Origin: Nitrobacter sp963807355
GTDB taxonomy: Bacteria; Pseudomonadota; Alphaproteobacteria; Rhizobiales; Xanthobacteraceae
Length of the DNA: 64,000 nucleotides
Direction: 5' to 3'
Assembly (NCBI GenBank): GCA_963807355.1
Contig: CAWEBX010000006.1
Location: 1 to 64,000 of the forward strand
Both the position numbers and the translations under genes were made by a program. Below the pieces are notes generated by a model that had not been told where the DNA came from, did not search any database, and was given only the letters and a program-made list of their open reading frames with translations. Positions 1-8,651 of this stretch are shown in pieces. How positions within the stretch are numbered: position 1 is the first letter of the stretch; each line of letters starts with the position of its first letter.

Positions 1-2711
1 ATTTTCGCCATCAGCGCACCTATGCTTGAGCGTGCCGGCAGATCGCGGTGCCGCGTTCGGAGCAATCCAGTAGAAGTCGTGCTGAAACGGATAGGTGGGC
101 AGCGGGATGCGCCGCGTCTCAATGCCGGTCCAAAGTCGTTCCAACGGCACTGAAAGTCCCGTTGCCCAGGCGCGACCGACGGCGCCCATGAAATAGCGCC
201 GGTCGTCGCCAGCTTCGTCGGCGTGCGGCAGGCTGTTGATGACCTGGTTGGCGGTGATCGACCCTTGCGCCTTGACGAGAGACGACATGGTGCGACCGGG
301 TCCGACTTCGATGTAGATCGGCGCCGGATCTTCCGATAAGACCCTCATTCCTTCAGCAGACTTTACTCTCGTCCGCAGATGCGCCCGCCAATATCCGGCA
401 TCTCGGCCTGCGCATCTGTGAGCCATGTGCCCGTGAGGTTCGAGACAATCGGGAATTTTGGCTTCGCGAGGAGTGCTCCCTTCAGATACTCTTCGAAGCG
501 TCCGAGAACGGGCTCAACATCCAGGAGTGGGCGGCAATATCGATGGGAACGCGGATACACTCAATGTCGTCTGCGGCCAAAGCGGCCGAAAGCGGTCAAG
601 CATCTCGTTGTTGCTGAGACACAAAGCTCCGTGTATTGACCGATGCGACATCAATATCTGGCGGCAGGCGGGCAAGAAGCTCTTCTTCGGCGAGCGGGAC
701 ACTGAGGATTCCGCCGGGCGGGATCTCGGTGAACAGTCGGCCGCGCAGATGCACGAGCTCAACGGCACTCTTGAAACTCAACACGCCGGAGACGCAAGCG
801 GCCGCATAGCTACCCATAGAATGACCGATGAGCGCATCAGGCTTGACGCCCCAGCTCATCCAAAGCTGCGCGATGGCGATTTCCGTTATGAGAGTGGCGG
901 GAAGCTGCAGGCGGGTTGAGAAAGCGCTGCGCCGCGTCGGGCGTCGCGTCTTCGAGCCATAGGGCACGAACCTCTTTGGCGACGTCAGCGGGCAGAAAGC
1001 CGAGGCCCTCATCGACGGTCGCGCGGAACGCCGCGTCTTGGCGATAGAGCGACCTTGCCATCCCTGGATACTGGGCGCCGCCGCCGGGGAAGAGGAAAAC
1101 CACGCCCGAAGGTTTCTCGACAAGTGTGTGCGCGGCTGCCGCGTTGCGATCGGTCGTGCGCAATATCGAGACAGCCTGTGCCCGATCGCAAGCGGCGACG
1201 ACGCGCCTGTGCGCGAAGTGCGTTCGACCGTGGAAAGTGTCGACGCGACATCGGGGAGTGCCGCGTCGATATTGGAATCCAGGAAGTCGGCGAGCCGCCG
1301 GCCACCATCGTCCAGCGCTTTCCGGCTCTTGGCCGAAAGCACAAGCAGTTGCGGGCTCTCGCGGTCGGCATCCGCGGCAGCTTGTTGGCGAGTTGGCGCC
1401 TGCTCGATCACGGCGTGCGCGTTGGTGCCCCCGACACCGAGCGAGTTGACGCCAGCCCGTCGAGGTCCACTTGTTGCCGGCCAAGGCGTCAGACGATCAC
1501 AGACCCGGAACGGAACTCGCCGCGAAATTAATGGCGGGGTTTGGCTTCTCATAACCGAGCGTGGGCGGGATCTCGCCGTGCTCGAGCGCCAGCGTCGTCT
1601 TGATCAGACTGACAACACCGGCAGCAGTATCGAGATGTCCGATGTTCGATTTCACTGAGCCGACAAGGCAGAAGCCTTTCTTGTCTGTGGAATGTCTGAA
1701 TGCGTGAGTGAGCGCATCTATCTCGATCGGGTCACCAAGGTTTGTTCCTGTGCCATGGCATTCAACATACTGCAAGGTGTCGGCCGTGACCCCTGCCAAG
1801 GTTTGCGCTTCGACAATCGCCTCGGCCTGCCCTGTAACGCTTGGAGCCAAGTAGCCTGCCTTACTCGCGCCGTCATTATTGATCGCCGTGGCCTTGATAA
1901 CGGCGCGAATGGGATCTCCATCCGCGATCGCATCCGCGAGACGCCGCAGAACAACCACGCCGGCACCGCTTCCAAACACAGTTCCCGCGGCGCGATGGTC
2001 GAAAGCGCGGCAGTGGCCATCGGGCGAAAGTATTTCGTTGTCCCGGTATGTGTAACCGAGGCGGTGCGGCAAATCGATCGTGACGCCACCGGCTAACGCC
2101 ATGTCGCATTCGCGATTGAGCAGGCTCTGACAGGCATAGTGAACGGCTACGAGCGAGGTCGAACATGCGGTCTGCACATTCACGCTCGGACCGTGTAGAT
2201 CGAACACGTGTGATAGCCGAGTTGCCAGAAAATCCTTGTCGTTACCGGTGTGGCGTAGAAGAAACATTCCTACTTGATCGAGAAGCTTCTGATGGCTGCA
2301 AACGTTGAAATAGAAATAGCTGCCCATTCCGCAGCCCGCGAATACGCCGACCGGTCCGCTCAAGGATCTGGGCGGACGTGCAGAACTCTCGATTGCCTCC
2401 CATGCGCACTCTAGAAATTGCCTATGCTGGGGGTCCATGATAGCGGCTTCCTGGCGTCCAAAACCGAAGAAATCCGCATCGAACAATTCCATGCCACTGA
2501 GTTCAGCCGTCCGGGCGACGTAGTTTTTGTCGCTCAGCTTTGCTAAGGATTCCCCGGCCGCCAGCAGTTCTTCGTGCGTGAGCAAGCGGATGGATTCGAC
2601 GCCGGTTCTGAGGTTGCGCCAAAATTGATCAATTGTGTTGGCCCCTGGCACGCGAACCGCCATGCCTATAATGGCAATATCGGTCGCCGCGGCATCACTT
2701 CGTTCGCTCAT
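1..2711 (-). pseudogene. Type I polyketide synthase, KS-AT part, multiply frameshifted and cut by the left window edge
   Basis: The protein begins MSERSDAAATDIAIIGMAVR at 2711. A ketosynthase domain is readable in one frame to about 1500, with active-site Cys in TACSTSL and the two histidines in HGTGTNLGD and SNIGHLDTAAG. The KS end (GVNSLGVGGTNAHAV) is in a second frame. The acyltransferase then starts in another frame (FLFPGGGAQYPGMA, about 1050-1100), returns to the earlier one for GHSMGSYAAA (about 800-820), and continues in further frames as FPIVSNLTGTW (about 430-460) and IYIEVGPGRTMSSLV (about 275-320), ending in PTYPFQHDFYWI near 80-120. At least five frame changes in 2.7 kb make a working protein unlikely. 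The family extends growing acyl chains on an ACP; the product cannot be guessed and downstream modules lie outside the window. Confidence 0.85.
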
Positions 2712-2869
2712 GGCAAATCTACAGGTTGTAGAACAAGACCACTTTTGCGGTAATCGGAAATCCCGTAAAAACGTATATGGGGCCAATATCAACAAGCCCA
2801 TTCTTAGCGCGTCTGCAAATTAGCACAAGATAGACTGTTGCTCCAACTTAAGAAATCACGGTTTCGCAG

Positions 2870-3124
2870 ATGTCCGCCGGGCCGGAAAAAGCGCCGGCAG
2901 AACGAGTGGTGAAGGACATTCGGCGTCAGACCCGCCGGCAGTACTCGGCGGAAGTGAAGATCCGCATTGTGCTGGAAGGACTGCGCGGCGAGGAGAACAT
3001 CTCGGAGCTTTGCCGCCAGGAAGGCACCGCCGCCTCGATGTATGACGGCTGGTCCAAGGAGTTCCTGGAGGCCGGCAAGCGTCGGTTGGCGGGGCACACG
3101 GCGCGGGCCGGCGAGGTGAAGGAC
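2870..3124 (+). mobile_element. IS3-family transposase OrfA, truncated remnant
   Basis: The reading frame starting MSAGPEKAPAERVV contains the helix-turn-helix of IS3-family OrfA proteins (YSAEVKIRIVLEGLRG, ISELCRQEG, YDGWSKEFLEAGKRRL). Similarity ends near 3124 at TARAGEVKDR, so the leucine-zipper part and the whole OrfB integrase are missing. No terminal inverted repeats are obvious. It lies directly upstream of the broken polyketide synthase start and is likely one cause or witness of rearrangement here. It cannot transpose on its own. Confidence 0.75.
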
Positions 3125-3404
3125 CGCCGCGCTGTACGTTTCCATGACTGGGCTTCGGATGCGGCGCCGGTTTTCGCGCATCGGGATCGCGCTTGGTTTG
3201 TGTCGCTTTTCGGCGGATGGGGTCTGGCGGACGGGTTTGAGCGTTGGAATGACGCGGGTCGCAAGCAGGGACAGGCGCGCTGCATTTTGCAAGCGGATCA
3301 GAAGGCAAAGGCCGCGCAAAAAAAAAAGTAAGTCCTAGTTATTCAAAGGTAGGCGCGCCAGGCCTCCTCAGCGATGCGTCTTGCGTTACGGGGCTTGCAA
3401 GCGT
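3125..3404. other. Stretch without a recognisable gene
   Basis: The OrfA frame stays open to 3331 but the translation is no longer transposase-like. An A10 run lies near 3319-3328. No start/RBS pair or family motif was found on either strand. It is probably debris between the IS remnant and the zinc-finger gene. Confidence 0.5.
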
Positions 3405-3693
3405 TTATATTCCGAATCCTTGTGTGAGTAATTTAATCTGGCTTTCAATCCAGTCGAGGCGACGGTTGACGTCGGCGCGCAGGGCCGACAGGTCGGCGTG
3501 AATCCGGTTGAGTTCCCAGCTTGATTTCGCGCTTTCTGGTTCGCACCGGGTCTTCGCGTTCTTTTTTCTGGGCGATGTTATGCAGTAGATCGACGCATTC
3601 GTTACAGACGAAGATCGAGTCTCCCCTGGCGCTCATGGCTTCAACTTCGGCGTGAAATTTGCCGCAGCCGTTGCAGTAGGTCTTGTCGGTCAT
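3405..3693 (-). pseudogene. Small stand-alone ClpX-type C4 zinc-finger protein, frameshifted
   Basis: From ATG 3693 the first 45 residues form a ClpX-type zinc finger: C7-x2-C10 (YCNGCGKF) and C30-x2-C33 (FVCNECVDLL). There is no AAA+ ATPase, so this is not ClpX itself. Near 3545-3565 the coherent coding passes to another frame, which gives a helical tail (WELNRIHADLSALRADVN, RRLDWIESQIKLLTQ) and a stop at 3405. A single indel would explain this. Without it the protein would be about 95 aa: zinc finger plus short coiled coil. Function is unknown; such small proteins may bind protein or nucleic acid partners. Confidence 0.6.
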
Positions 3694-3705
3694 GTCAGCG
3701 CCGTA

Positions 3706-3912
3706 TCAGTCCTGAGAAATATTGAGCGTACGACGCGCATCGTTCGCGGGTAGCGGTCGCAGAGCCAGTACAATGCGCGGAAGAAACCAACTCCGCCGCC
3801 TCCCGAACAACCTGACGTCCCCCAACCGCGCGATCAAAAAACTCAGCCTCATCAAAGTGCTCGTAACGCCAACACACAGCAGCGCAGCAATGCCCAACAA
3901 TCTATCTCTCAT
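3706..3912 (-). CDS. Possible small hydrophobic protein
   Basis: A 68-aa frame starts MRDRLLGIAALLCVGVTSTL, which looks like a signal peptide or membrane anchor, and then becomes Arg-rich. It ends 12 bases before the start of the zinc-finger gene on the same strand, so the two could be co-transcribed. No family is recognised and no strong ribosome site is seen. It may be spurious. Confidence 0.3.
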   Translation of the reverse strand: MRDRLLGIAALLCVGVTSTLMRLSFLIARLGDVRLFGRRRSWFLPRIVLALRPLPANDARRTLNISQD

Positions 3913-4577
3913 GATGCCGCTGGAAGCCCCATTTGTTGCTCTCGAACAGGCTGCGTCAACGGCCAGTGAAGATGGCGGATTGACCGTTGAGAACCAGCCG
4001 CCTGGCCGTGAAATATGCAGCTAACGTTTAAGAAATCAATTCGGTTTGAACTTTCCACTGCGCACCGGGCTTAATTTCGACGGCGCTGCCCGACCCGCTT
4101 TGTCGTTCGCGCCACCTTCAGCGTGAGCGGCTGGCGTCGCGGCCCCTTTGTAGGAGCCCCGAACGATCGATCGCCGGGGCTCCTATCAATACCTGAGTTA
4201 CCCTTGTCGAGCGGTCGGCACCCTCGTTGGGTAGTTCGGCACTGATGGTGGCATTCTTAGGTAAGTATCAAACTGCGAGAGTCTCCATTTGTGACTACGG
4301 GCATAATCGTTGCTTTAAGTCGCCAGTAAAGCTGGCGCCTTATCCCCCGTCCTGAAGCAAGCCCAACAGGTGAGCGAGACCGCCCACGCATTGACGACGG
4401 AGGCACGGGACGGAGCCGAGGAAGCTAGGAGCGCGCGCTCAAGGTCCTCATCACGGGGGGAAGGAATAGGCTTCCCGGAAGGGGATCCCCCGCGCGCTGG
4501 CTGCCGGACGCCGTATGACTTATATATCCCAGATGAGACTGGGCTCGGCCGTGTTGCCGTTGTGAAAAGTGCAGCCA
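3913..4577. other. Gene-poor stretch with one strong hairpin
   Basis: No convincing coding region was found on either strand. The only clear structure is the hairpin at 4151-4185. Confidence 0.5.
4151..4185. terminator. Perfect 11-bp inverted repeat, terminator-like
   Basis: TAGGAGCCCCG (4151-4161) pairs perfectly with CGGGGCTCCTA (4175-4185) around a 13-base loop that itself contains CGATCGATCG. No T-run follows on either side, so it may be a rho-independent-like or attenuating structure, or a protein-binding dyad. No adjacent gene ends here. Confidence 0.4.
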
Positions 4578-4781
4578 ATGACACGCAATAGAGCCCTTCG
4601 CCTGCTGGCCCTGATACTGGCCACGCTTCTGGTTCTGCCTGCGACCAGCGATCCCGAGTGTGGCATCGGCGGTCTGCTCATTCCGTGGGGACTGGTAACT
4701 GCCCTGCTGGGCATCTTGTTCGTTGCCCTGTGGGGTACTGGTCGAAAAGATCGCCGCAACCCCAGCGGCGGAGACCTGTAA
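4578..4781 (+). CDS. Small membrane protein of unknown function
   Basis: The 67-aa frame from ATG 4578 reads MTRNRALRLLALILATLLVL at its start, a classic signal-anchor. A second hydrophobic segment follows (LIPWGLVTALLGILFVALW), then a short basic tail (GRKDRRNPSGGDL). Two membrane passes are likely. A GTG three codons upstream (4569) is an alternative start. It converges with the FkbM gene on the other strand. No family is recognised. Confidence 0.5.
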   Translation: MTRNRALRLLALILATLLVLPATSDPECGIGGLLIPWGLVTALLGILFVALWGTGRKDRRNPSGGDL

Positions 4782-5434
4782 CCGAAGTGGTACGCGAAGC
4801 CCCAAGAGGCTACTGGCTTCTCCCGAACAATAGATTGAAATAGGATCCGCCCGCGTCGCGTTGTGCGAACCAGTCTTTTCGGAGAAGGCAATATCCGTAA
4901 GATGAGATCAAGAATTCGGAAATCTCACTAACCGTGGCGCACCCTTTAAACGATTCGAAATCTGCAGCTTCCATTTTAATGTACTTGAAGTGAGTGATGT
5001 CCGCTCCCAAACCGCGCATGATGAGAAGTTCCAATCCTAGAGTATCCATGACTAGGGCATCGTAGTTGCTAATGTCGAGCCCGGCGCGGCTGATTGCTGT
5101 CTGCAGGCGAACCGAATTCACTGCAATGTCGCCCACGTAGTGCACGTCGGGCCATATGTCGCGATGTAGAGCGAGATCAAGGATTGATGACGAGATACCG
5201 TCATTGCTGGATACATGCAGTATTGTAGAAACGTCATCCCGGTCGGTTATCAACCCTTTGATGGCGATTTGATTGGGGTACACTTTAATGTTTTGTGTTA
5301 ATTGTTCAAATTGGGCCGGAAGCGGCTCGATCCAGATAACGGGAAGGCGATATCCGGCGTACGTCTCACGCTCTTGCCCGGTATGCGCGCCAACGTGAAT
5401 TACGCCCGAGCAGGATCGGAGATAGCCATCTAAT

Positions 5435-5441
5435 GGGGGGG
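5435..5441. repeat. G7 homopolymer inside the FkbM coding region
   Basis: Seven G on the plus strand (C7 in the gene). Eight or five would join the two halves of the FkbM frame. Slipped-strand change here, or a base-count error, explains the broken reading frame. Confidence 0.7.
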
Positions 5442-5473
5442 AAACCTACGCTTGATCGCCTTGGCCGCTCTAT

Positions 5474-5533
5474 ATAGTCGAGGCCTGCGCTTGATAGCGT
5501 CGAATAGTCGAGGCCTGCGCTTGATAGCGTCGA
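5474..5533. repeat. Perfect 30-bp tandem duplication in the FkbM N-terminus
   Basis: Bases 5474-5503 and 5504-5533 are identical. Because 30 is a multiple of three, the duplication keeps the frame and yields the repeated basic peptide DAIKRRPRL(F/Y). Tandem repeats of this kind can expand or contract by recombination or slippage. Confidence 0.9.
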
Positions 5534-5561
5534 TTGCTGCATAGAGTAGACCTGTTGGCAT

Positions 5562-6118
5562 CGATTACTCCGGTACGCCGCGGCTTTCACCACTGACACG
5601 CGCGCTCATGAGCTGCTCGAAGCGTGCTCATCGTGCGCCGCCTTGGTCCACTTGTAAAGCCTAGGCGAACCGTTTTTGGCGCACGGAGGAGGCCACAGCG
5701 GCTGTTCGAGCGGTGTCCGAGACGCTTTTTGCGCGGCGCGATTCAACGCGCCCCATCCGGCCTTCGCCGTCCATCCGCATTCTTTCTTGCAGATCGCTCG
5801 CCAGCCGCCCGAACCCAAGCTGAGGGCACAGACTTCGACACCGGAATGCCGAACGAGAGCCGCGCGACAACGGTGGGGCTACTCTGTGTTTGCTCACAAA
5901 ACTAACTCATAAACATCGAGATATTGCATCGCCCCACGAATTGACCGGACTTGGCAAGCGTTGAGCATATCAAGCCGTCACCGGCTGATCTCACTCAAAC
6001 AGCTCGCAGGGGAAAAATGAAGTTTGTAAAGTCACAAACCGCGTTCGCCGTCATGTCGCCGCTACTTGGATTTATCTTGGTTTCCCGAGGGGCGACCTCT
6101 GCTCATAAGTCCTGCGCG
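5562..6118. other. Stretch without a supportable gene
   Basis: Open frames exist on both strands (for example 5624-5905 plus and 5606-5818 minus), but none has recognisable motifs, a clear ribosome site or a preferred frame. The plus-strand frame that opens at 5951 becomes regulator-like only from about 6119. Confidence 0.45.
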
Positions 6119-6367
6119 AAGTCATTTGCCGAGCGCGTCGCCAAGACCGATCCCGGGATGGTTGGAGCCCTCCTGACCATGACCACCGACAATCTTCAGC
6201 ACGTCGAAAGCCACTTGCTGCTTTTGGGGCGCAAGAACTCGCGAGAACGGGTGGCAGCGTTTCTCCTCGAGATGAATGGCCGCTTGACGGCAAGGGGCAA
6301 GGCCCTGCCGATGAGCCGCCGTGACATCGCGGACTATCTCGGCCTCACGCTCGAGACGGTGTCGCGC
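6119..6367 (+). pseudogene. Internal fragment of a CRP/FNR-family (FixK-like) regulator
   Basis: Inside a frame open from 5951 to 6463, residues 57-139 match the linker and helix-turn-helix of FNR/FixK proteins: LLTMTTDNLQHVESHLLLLG, RERVAAFLLEM, LPMSRRDIADYLGLTLETVS. The cyclic-nucleotide-like sensor domain that should precede it is absent, and similarity stops right after ETVSR, before the final wing. The fragment then abuts an oppositely oriented kinase fragment. It is a relic and unlikely to act as a regulator. Confidence 0.75.
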
Positions 6368-6384
6368 GCCAATTCAAAACGCGT

Positions 6385-6789
6385 GCCGGCGATCGGGCGC
6401 GGGAACCGGGCTCTCATCATTTCGTCCGCGGCGGGATTTACGGGCGTAAATGCCTCAAGATGACAAATGCCGCCGACAAACCGATACACCCCAGCCGAGT
6501 AGCCGCGGATTAGCCTGTCGGCGTTGGCCACAATGGCCTTAAACACCGGTTGCACGTCGTCAGGCGAACTTGCGATCACCTTCAGTATCTCGGCCGTCGC
6601 CGCTTGTTGCTCGCGGGCTTCCTTCAGGTCTTCGCTCGGACCGAAGACCGAACGACGCTTAACTCGGGTGGCCGCTTGCGCAATGCCGGGCTTGGGCTTG
6701 GCGGTCTTGCGGCCCTTTGCTGGGCTTGCGTTGCGGGCTTTCGCCTCGCTTATATTGCCGCCCGTTCTTGATGGCCGCGCCATATCCAT
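6385..6789 (-). pseudogene. N-terminal fragment of a GAF-domain sensor histidine kinase
   Basis: Starting at MDMARPSRTGG (6789), a Lys/Arg-rich leader is followed by the coiled coil and first half of a GAF domain typical of Bradyrhizobium-group sensor kinases: LKEAREQQAATAEILKVIAS, DDVQPVFKAIVANADRLI, GVYRFVGGICHLEAF, MMRARFPRPI. Similarity ends at about 6385 and the frame reads through into antisense of the FNR fragment until a stop at 6334. The rest of the GAF domain and the whole kinase core are missing. Confidence 0.7.
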
Positions 6790-6941
6790 CCCCAGGGTCA
6801 AGAAGAGCATCTTATCGGGCTAGACCGTCCTTCAGGAAGGGGCAGATTAGGCTGAGTAGCAGGTTGCCAGCAGGCCAAGCTGATTTCCGCTAAGGGTACT
6901 TCGCGACCGGGTTGAGCCAGTATCAAGCCCGGCTATGTCCG

Positions 6942-7382
6942 TCAGCGCCAGAAGTCCTTGAACCTGCCCGGCGACAACTCGGTGTATCGCACCGTGTGCT
7001 GGATATTGCGGTGGCCGAGGTAAGCCTGCAACGCCCGGGTATCGTGGCCCTTGTTGGCCAGCGCAAAACCACAGGCGTGGCGCAGCATGTGAGGATGAGC
7101 CGGAAAGCCTAGCCTGGCCTCGACACCAGCGCGCTCCACCATGCGCGCAGAGCCTGCCGTCGTGAACGGCGACCCCCGCTCGCTGGTGAACACGAACGGC
7201 GACTCGGGATCCTGGTCCCGCTGCAACTTGCGCAGGGCCCGCATTTCATCTCCGACAACGGGATGGGTGGCAGGCGTACCCTTCTTGACCCGCCGGACGT
7301 GCAGGACGGCGTGGGCAAAATCGATTTGATCCCAACGCAGGTCTACAAGCTCGGACGACCGCAGACCGTGGCGGAGCGTTTT
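6942..7382 (-). pseudogene. C-terminal two thirds of a tyrosine recombinase (FimB/XerD-like)
   Basis: The frame ending at 6942 holds the catalytic core: Arg in RHGLRSSELVDLRW, HPHMLRHACGF (H-x-x-R region), YLGHRNIQHTVRY with the His and the nucleophilic Tyr. The N-terminal DNA-binding domain is missing; the frame instead continues upstream into a DUF5681 fragment at residue PEM|KTL (about 7383). The core residues are intact but the fused N-terminus makes a working enzyme doubtful. Confidence 0.75.
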
Positions 7383-7553
7383 CATCTCCGGCAACTCAAA
7401 AGCCACTGGGCTGTCTTTGCGCGGCGGCAGGATACGATCCAGACAGAGGCGGAGTGCGGCCATGTCGCCGGCCAGGGCGAGATTGATCGCCTTCTGCGTC
7501 AGCGCGGAGGCCTGCCCATCAAGCAGAGCTTCCAACGCAAGGGTGGTGGCATT
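7383..7553 (-). pseudogene. DUF5681-type fragment fused in frame to the recombinase fragment
   Basis: About 57 residues (NATTLALEALLDGQASALTQ, KAINLALAGDMAALRLCLDR, ILPPRKDSPVAFELP) match the conserved centre of DUF5681 proteins, common in Rhizobiales genomic islands. Both its natural N-terminus and C-terminus are gone. Upstream, at 7597, a ribosome site (GGAGAT) and ATG begin MKTFIIAGAIGA, apparently the start of a third, secreted-protein gene cut after 12 codons in a different frame. Confidence 0.6.
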
Positions 7554-7838
7554 GCAAGACACGCGCCGATGGCGCCGGCGATGATGAACGTCTTCATATT
7601 TCATCTCCACGTTGCGGGCGTTCACTCTTCTGCCGCGCTTGCGGCAGCTAGAGTGCCCAAGTCTGCGATGTCGGAAATATCGCACGAGTCCTATTCGTGC
7701 GGCGGTGACCTGGATCATAGTTCGCAGCGTGCACGGCTGGAGCGGTGTTGTGTGCTTGGCAGCAATGAACAAAAGTTTGGCGCGGAGTAACAAGACCGCC
7801 TCAGGTCGCTCACGTACTACAGGCGCTGGGGGACCAAC
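7554..7838. other. Short stretch without a gene
   Basis: Apart from the truncated MKTFIIAGAIGA start on the minus strand (7597), nothing recognisable is present. It forms the left margin of the phage-like element. Confidence 0.4.
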
Positions 7839-7900
7839 GCGTAAGCAACGCCGCCCAGCCAGGGTATTCGGCTGGCGCGGCGTTGTGCTTTCTAGGACGG
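7839..7900 (+). promoter_or_regulatory. Leader hairpin, copy 1, with TTTCTAGGACGG ribosome site
   Basis: AACGCCGC (7847-7854) pairs with GCGGCGTT (7877-7884) and CCAGCC (7855-7860) with GGCTGG (7870-7875), giving a 14-bp stem with one bulged C. It is preceded by GCGTAAG and followed by TTGTGC and TTTCTAGGACGG; the ATG of the next gene is 8 bases after the GGACGG. A second copy precedes the next plus-strand gene. Confidence 0.65.
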
Positions 7901-7908
7901 TAAGAAAT

Positions 7909-8130
7909 ATGCTGCAGATCAGGCGAGGGGACAGGGTAAAGCTCATCGCACGCGTCGCAGCCGCGTTCAACAACAAGCGCGGGGGCAAGTCTGTCTGGAA
8001 TGGTCGGGGCGGCGTGGTCCTGCGCATCACCACCAACAAAGCCAACGCAGTCGTGCTGTGGGATGGTCGGATGACGAGGGAATACTTGCCGATCCGCGCT
8101 ATCGAAATCGAACCAGCAAAGTTGGGATAA
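7909..8130 (+). CDS. Small basic protein of unknown function (73 aa)
   Basis: ATG 7909 follows a clear GGACGG ribosome site. The protein begins MLQIRRGDRVKLIARVAAAF and is predicted mainly beta-stranded, with a GDxVKLIA opening and a GGVVLRITTNKANAVVLWDG core reminiscent of small KOW/SH3-like barrels. That resemblance is weak and no family is claimed. It is the first of two short plus-strand genes that share the same leader hairpin and face the minus-strand operon of the element. Confidence 0.6.
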   Translation: MLQIRRGDRVKLIARVAAAFNNKRGGKSVWNGRGGVVLRITTNKANAVVLWDGRMTREYLPIRAIEIEPAKLG

Positions 8131-8238
8131 CTCCCCAAAAAAGATGACCGGCTCTCGTGGACAGTCACGGAGCTGTCATCGAACCTTGGCTATCCCCGGC
8201 CATTAATTAGGTGCTGGGGATTTAAGATGTTGCCCAGT

Positions 8239-8311
8239 GCGTAAGCCAATGCCGCAACAGCCAACATATTCGGCTGAAGGCGGCGTTGTGCGTTGTGCGT
8301 TTCTAGGACGG
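8239..8311 (+). promoter_or_regulatory. Leader hairpin, copy 2
   Basis: AATGCCGC (8248-8255) pairs with GCGGCGTT (8280-8287), including one G-U pair, and CAGCC (8258-8262) with GGCTG (8272-8276). Flanking GCGTAAG upstream and TTTCTAGGACGG downstream match copy 1, and the TATTCGGCTG loop region is shared. A CGTTGTG unit is duplicated between hairpin and ribosome site. Changes in the stem keep pairing, which supports an RNA structure. Confidence 0.65.
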
Positions 8312-8316
8312 CACAA

Positions 8317-8592
8317 GTGCTGAAGCTCCGTACGATCGGCCTTAGCGACTATTCGGTGCTCGAAGGCGGACAGCGCATCGGGCGTATTCGTTTGGCCACC
8401 GAACGGATGCCCTGCCTCTGGCTCTGGAGCGTCACCGTCCATCTGCCTGGCGGACTTCCCCTAGGTTCATCCAAGGATTTCGACACCGCCAAGGCGGAGT
8501 TCGAGGCGGCTTGGAAGGCCCTGAAAGCCAGGACCCCGCCGGAGCAACTCGCGGCGGCGTACAAGGCCATGAACATTCGGGACGACGGCTGA
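8317..8592 (+). CDS. Small conserved-type hypothetical protein (91 aa)
   Basis: GTG 8317 is chosen because GGACGG lies 5 bases upstream; the frame is open further upstream but that part is inside the leader hairpin. The protein reads LKLRTIGLSDYSVLEGGQRI at the start, has a WLWSVTVHLP strand and ends in a helix (DTAKAEFEAAWKALKARTPP). This layout is typical of small Rhizobiales mobile-element proteins of unknown role. It converges with the serine recombinase. Confidence 0.6.
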   Translation: MLKLRTIGLSDYSVLEGGQRIGRIRLATERMPCLWLWSVTVHLPGGLPLGSSKDFDTAKAEFEAAWKALKARTPPEQLAAAYKAMNIRDDG

Positions 8593-8651
8593 GAGGCACC
8601 CGGCCTGCTTAACGTGCGGCGCCTCGGGGCAAGCCGGTTATGGCGCCGCGC

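Larger units (their letters stand above)
4810..5561 (-). pseudogene. FkbM-family methyltransferase, out of frame at a G7 tract (possibly phase-variable)
   Basis: ATG 5561 has a good ribosome site (GGAG, 7 bases upstream). The N-terminus carries a tandem 10-residue repeat, DAIKRRPRLF then DAIKRRPRLY, followed by AAKAIKRRFPP. The frame then hits a stop because the C-tract (G7 on the plus strand, 5435-5441) has the wrong length; one more base restores LDGYLRSCSGVIHVGAHTGQ, the SAM-binding motif. The rest is in one frame to 4810, including IWIEPLPAQFEQL, ALVMDTLGLELLIMRG and YIKMEAADF. Repaired length is about 250 aa, normal for FkbM enzymes, which O-methylate sugars of glycans or polyketides. 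A GTG at 5283 could give only the C-terminal part, without the SAM loop. As read, the gene is off. Confidence 0.75.

Noticed and set aside
4315..4805. Overlapping minus-strand frames at 4315-4584 and 4425-4805
   Set aside because: They lack motifs, ribosome sites and sensible composition, and they overlap the better-supported small membrane protein.
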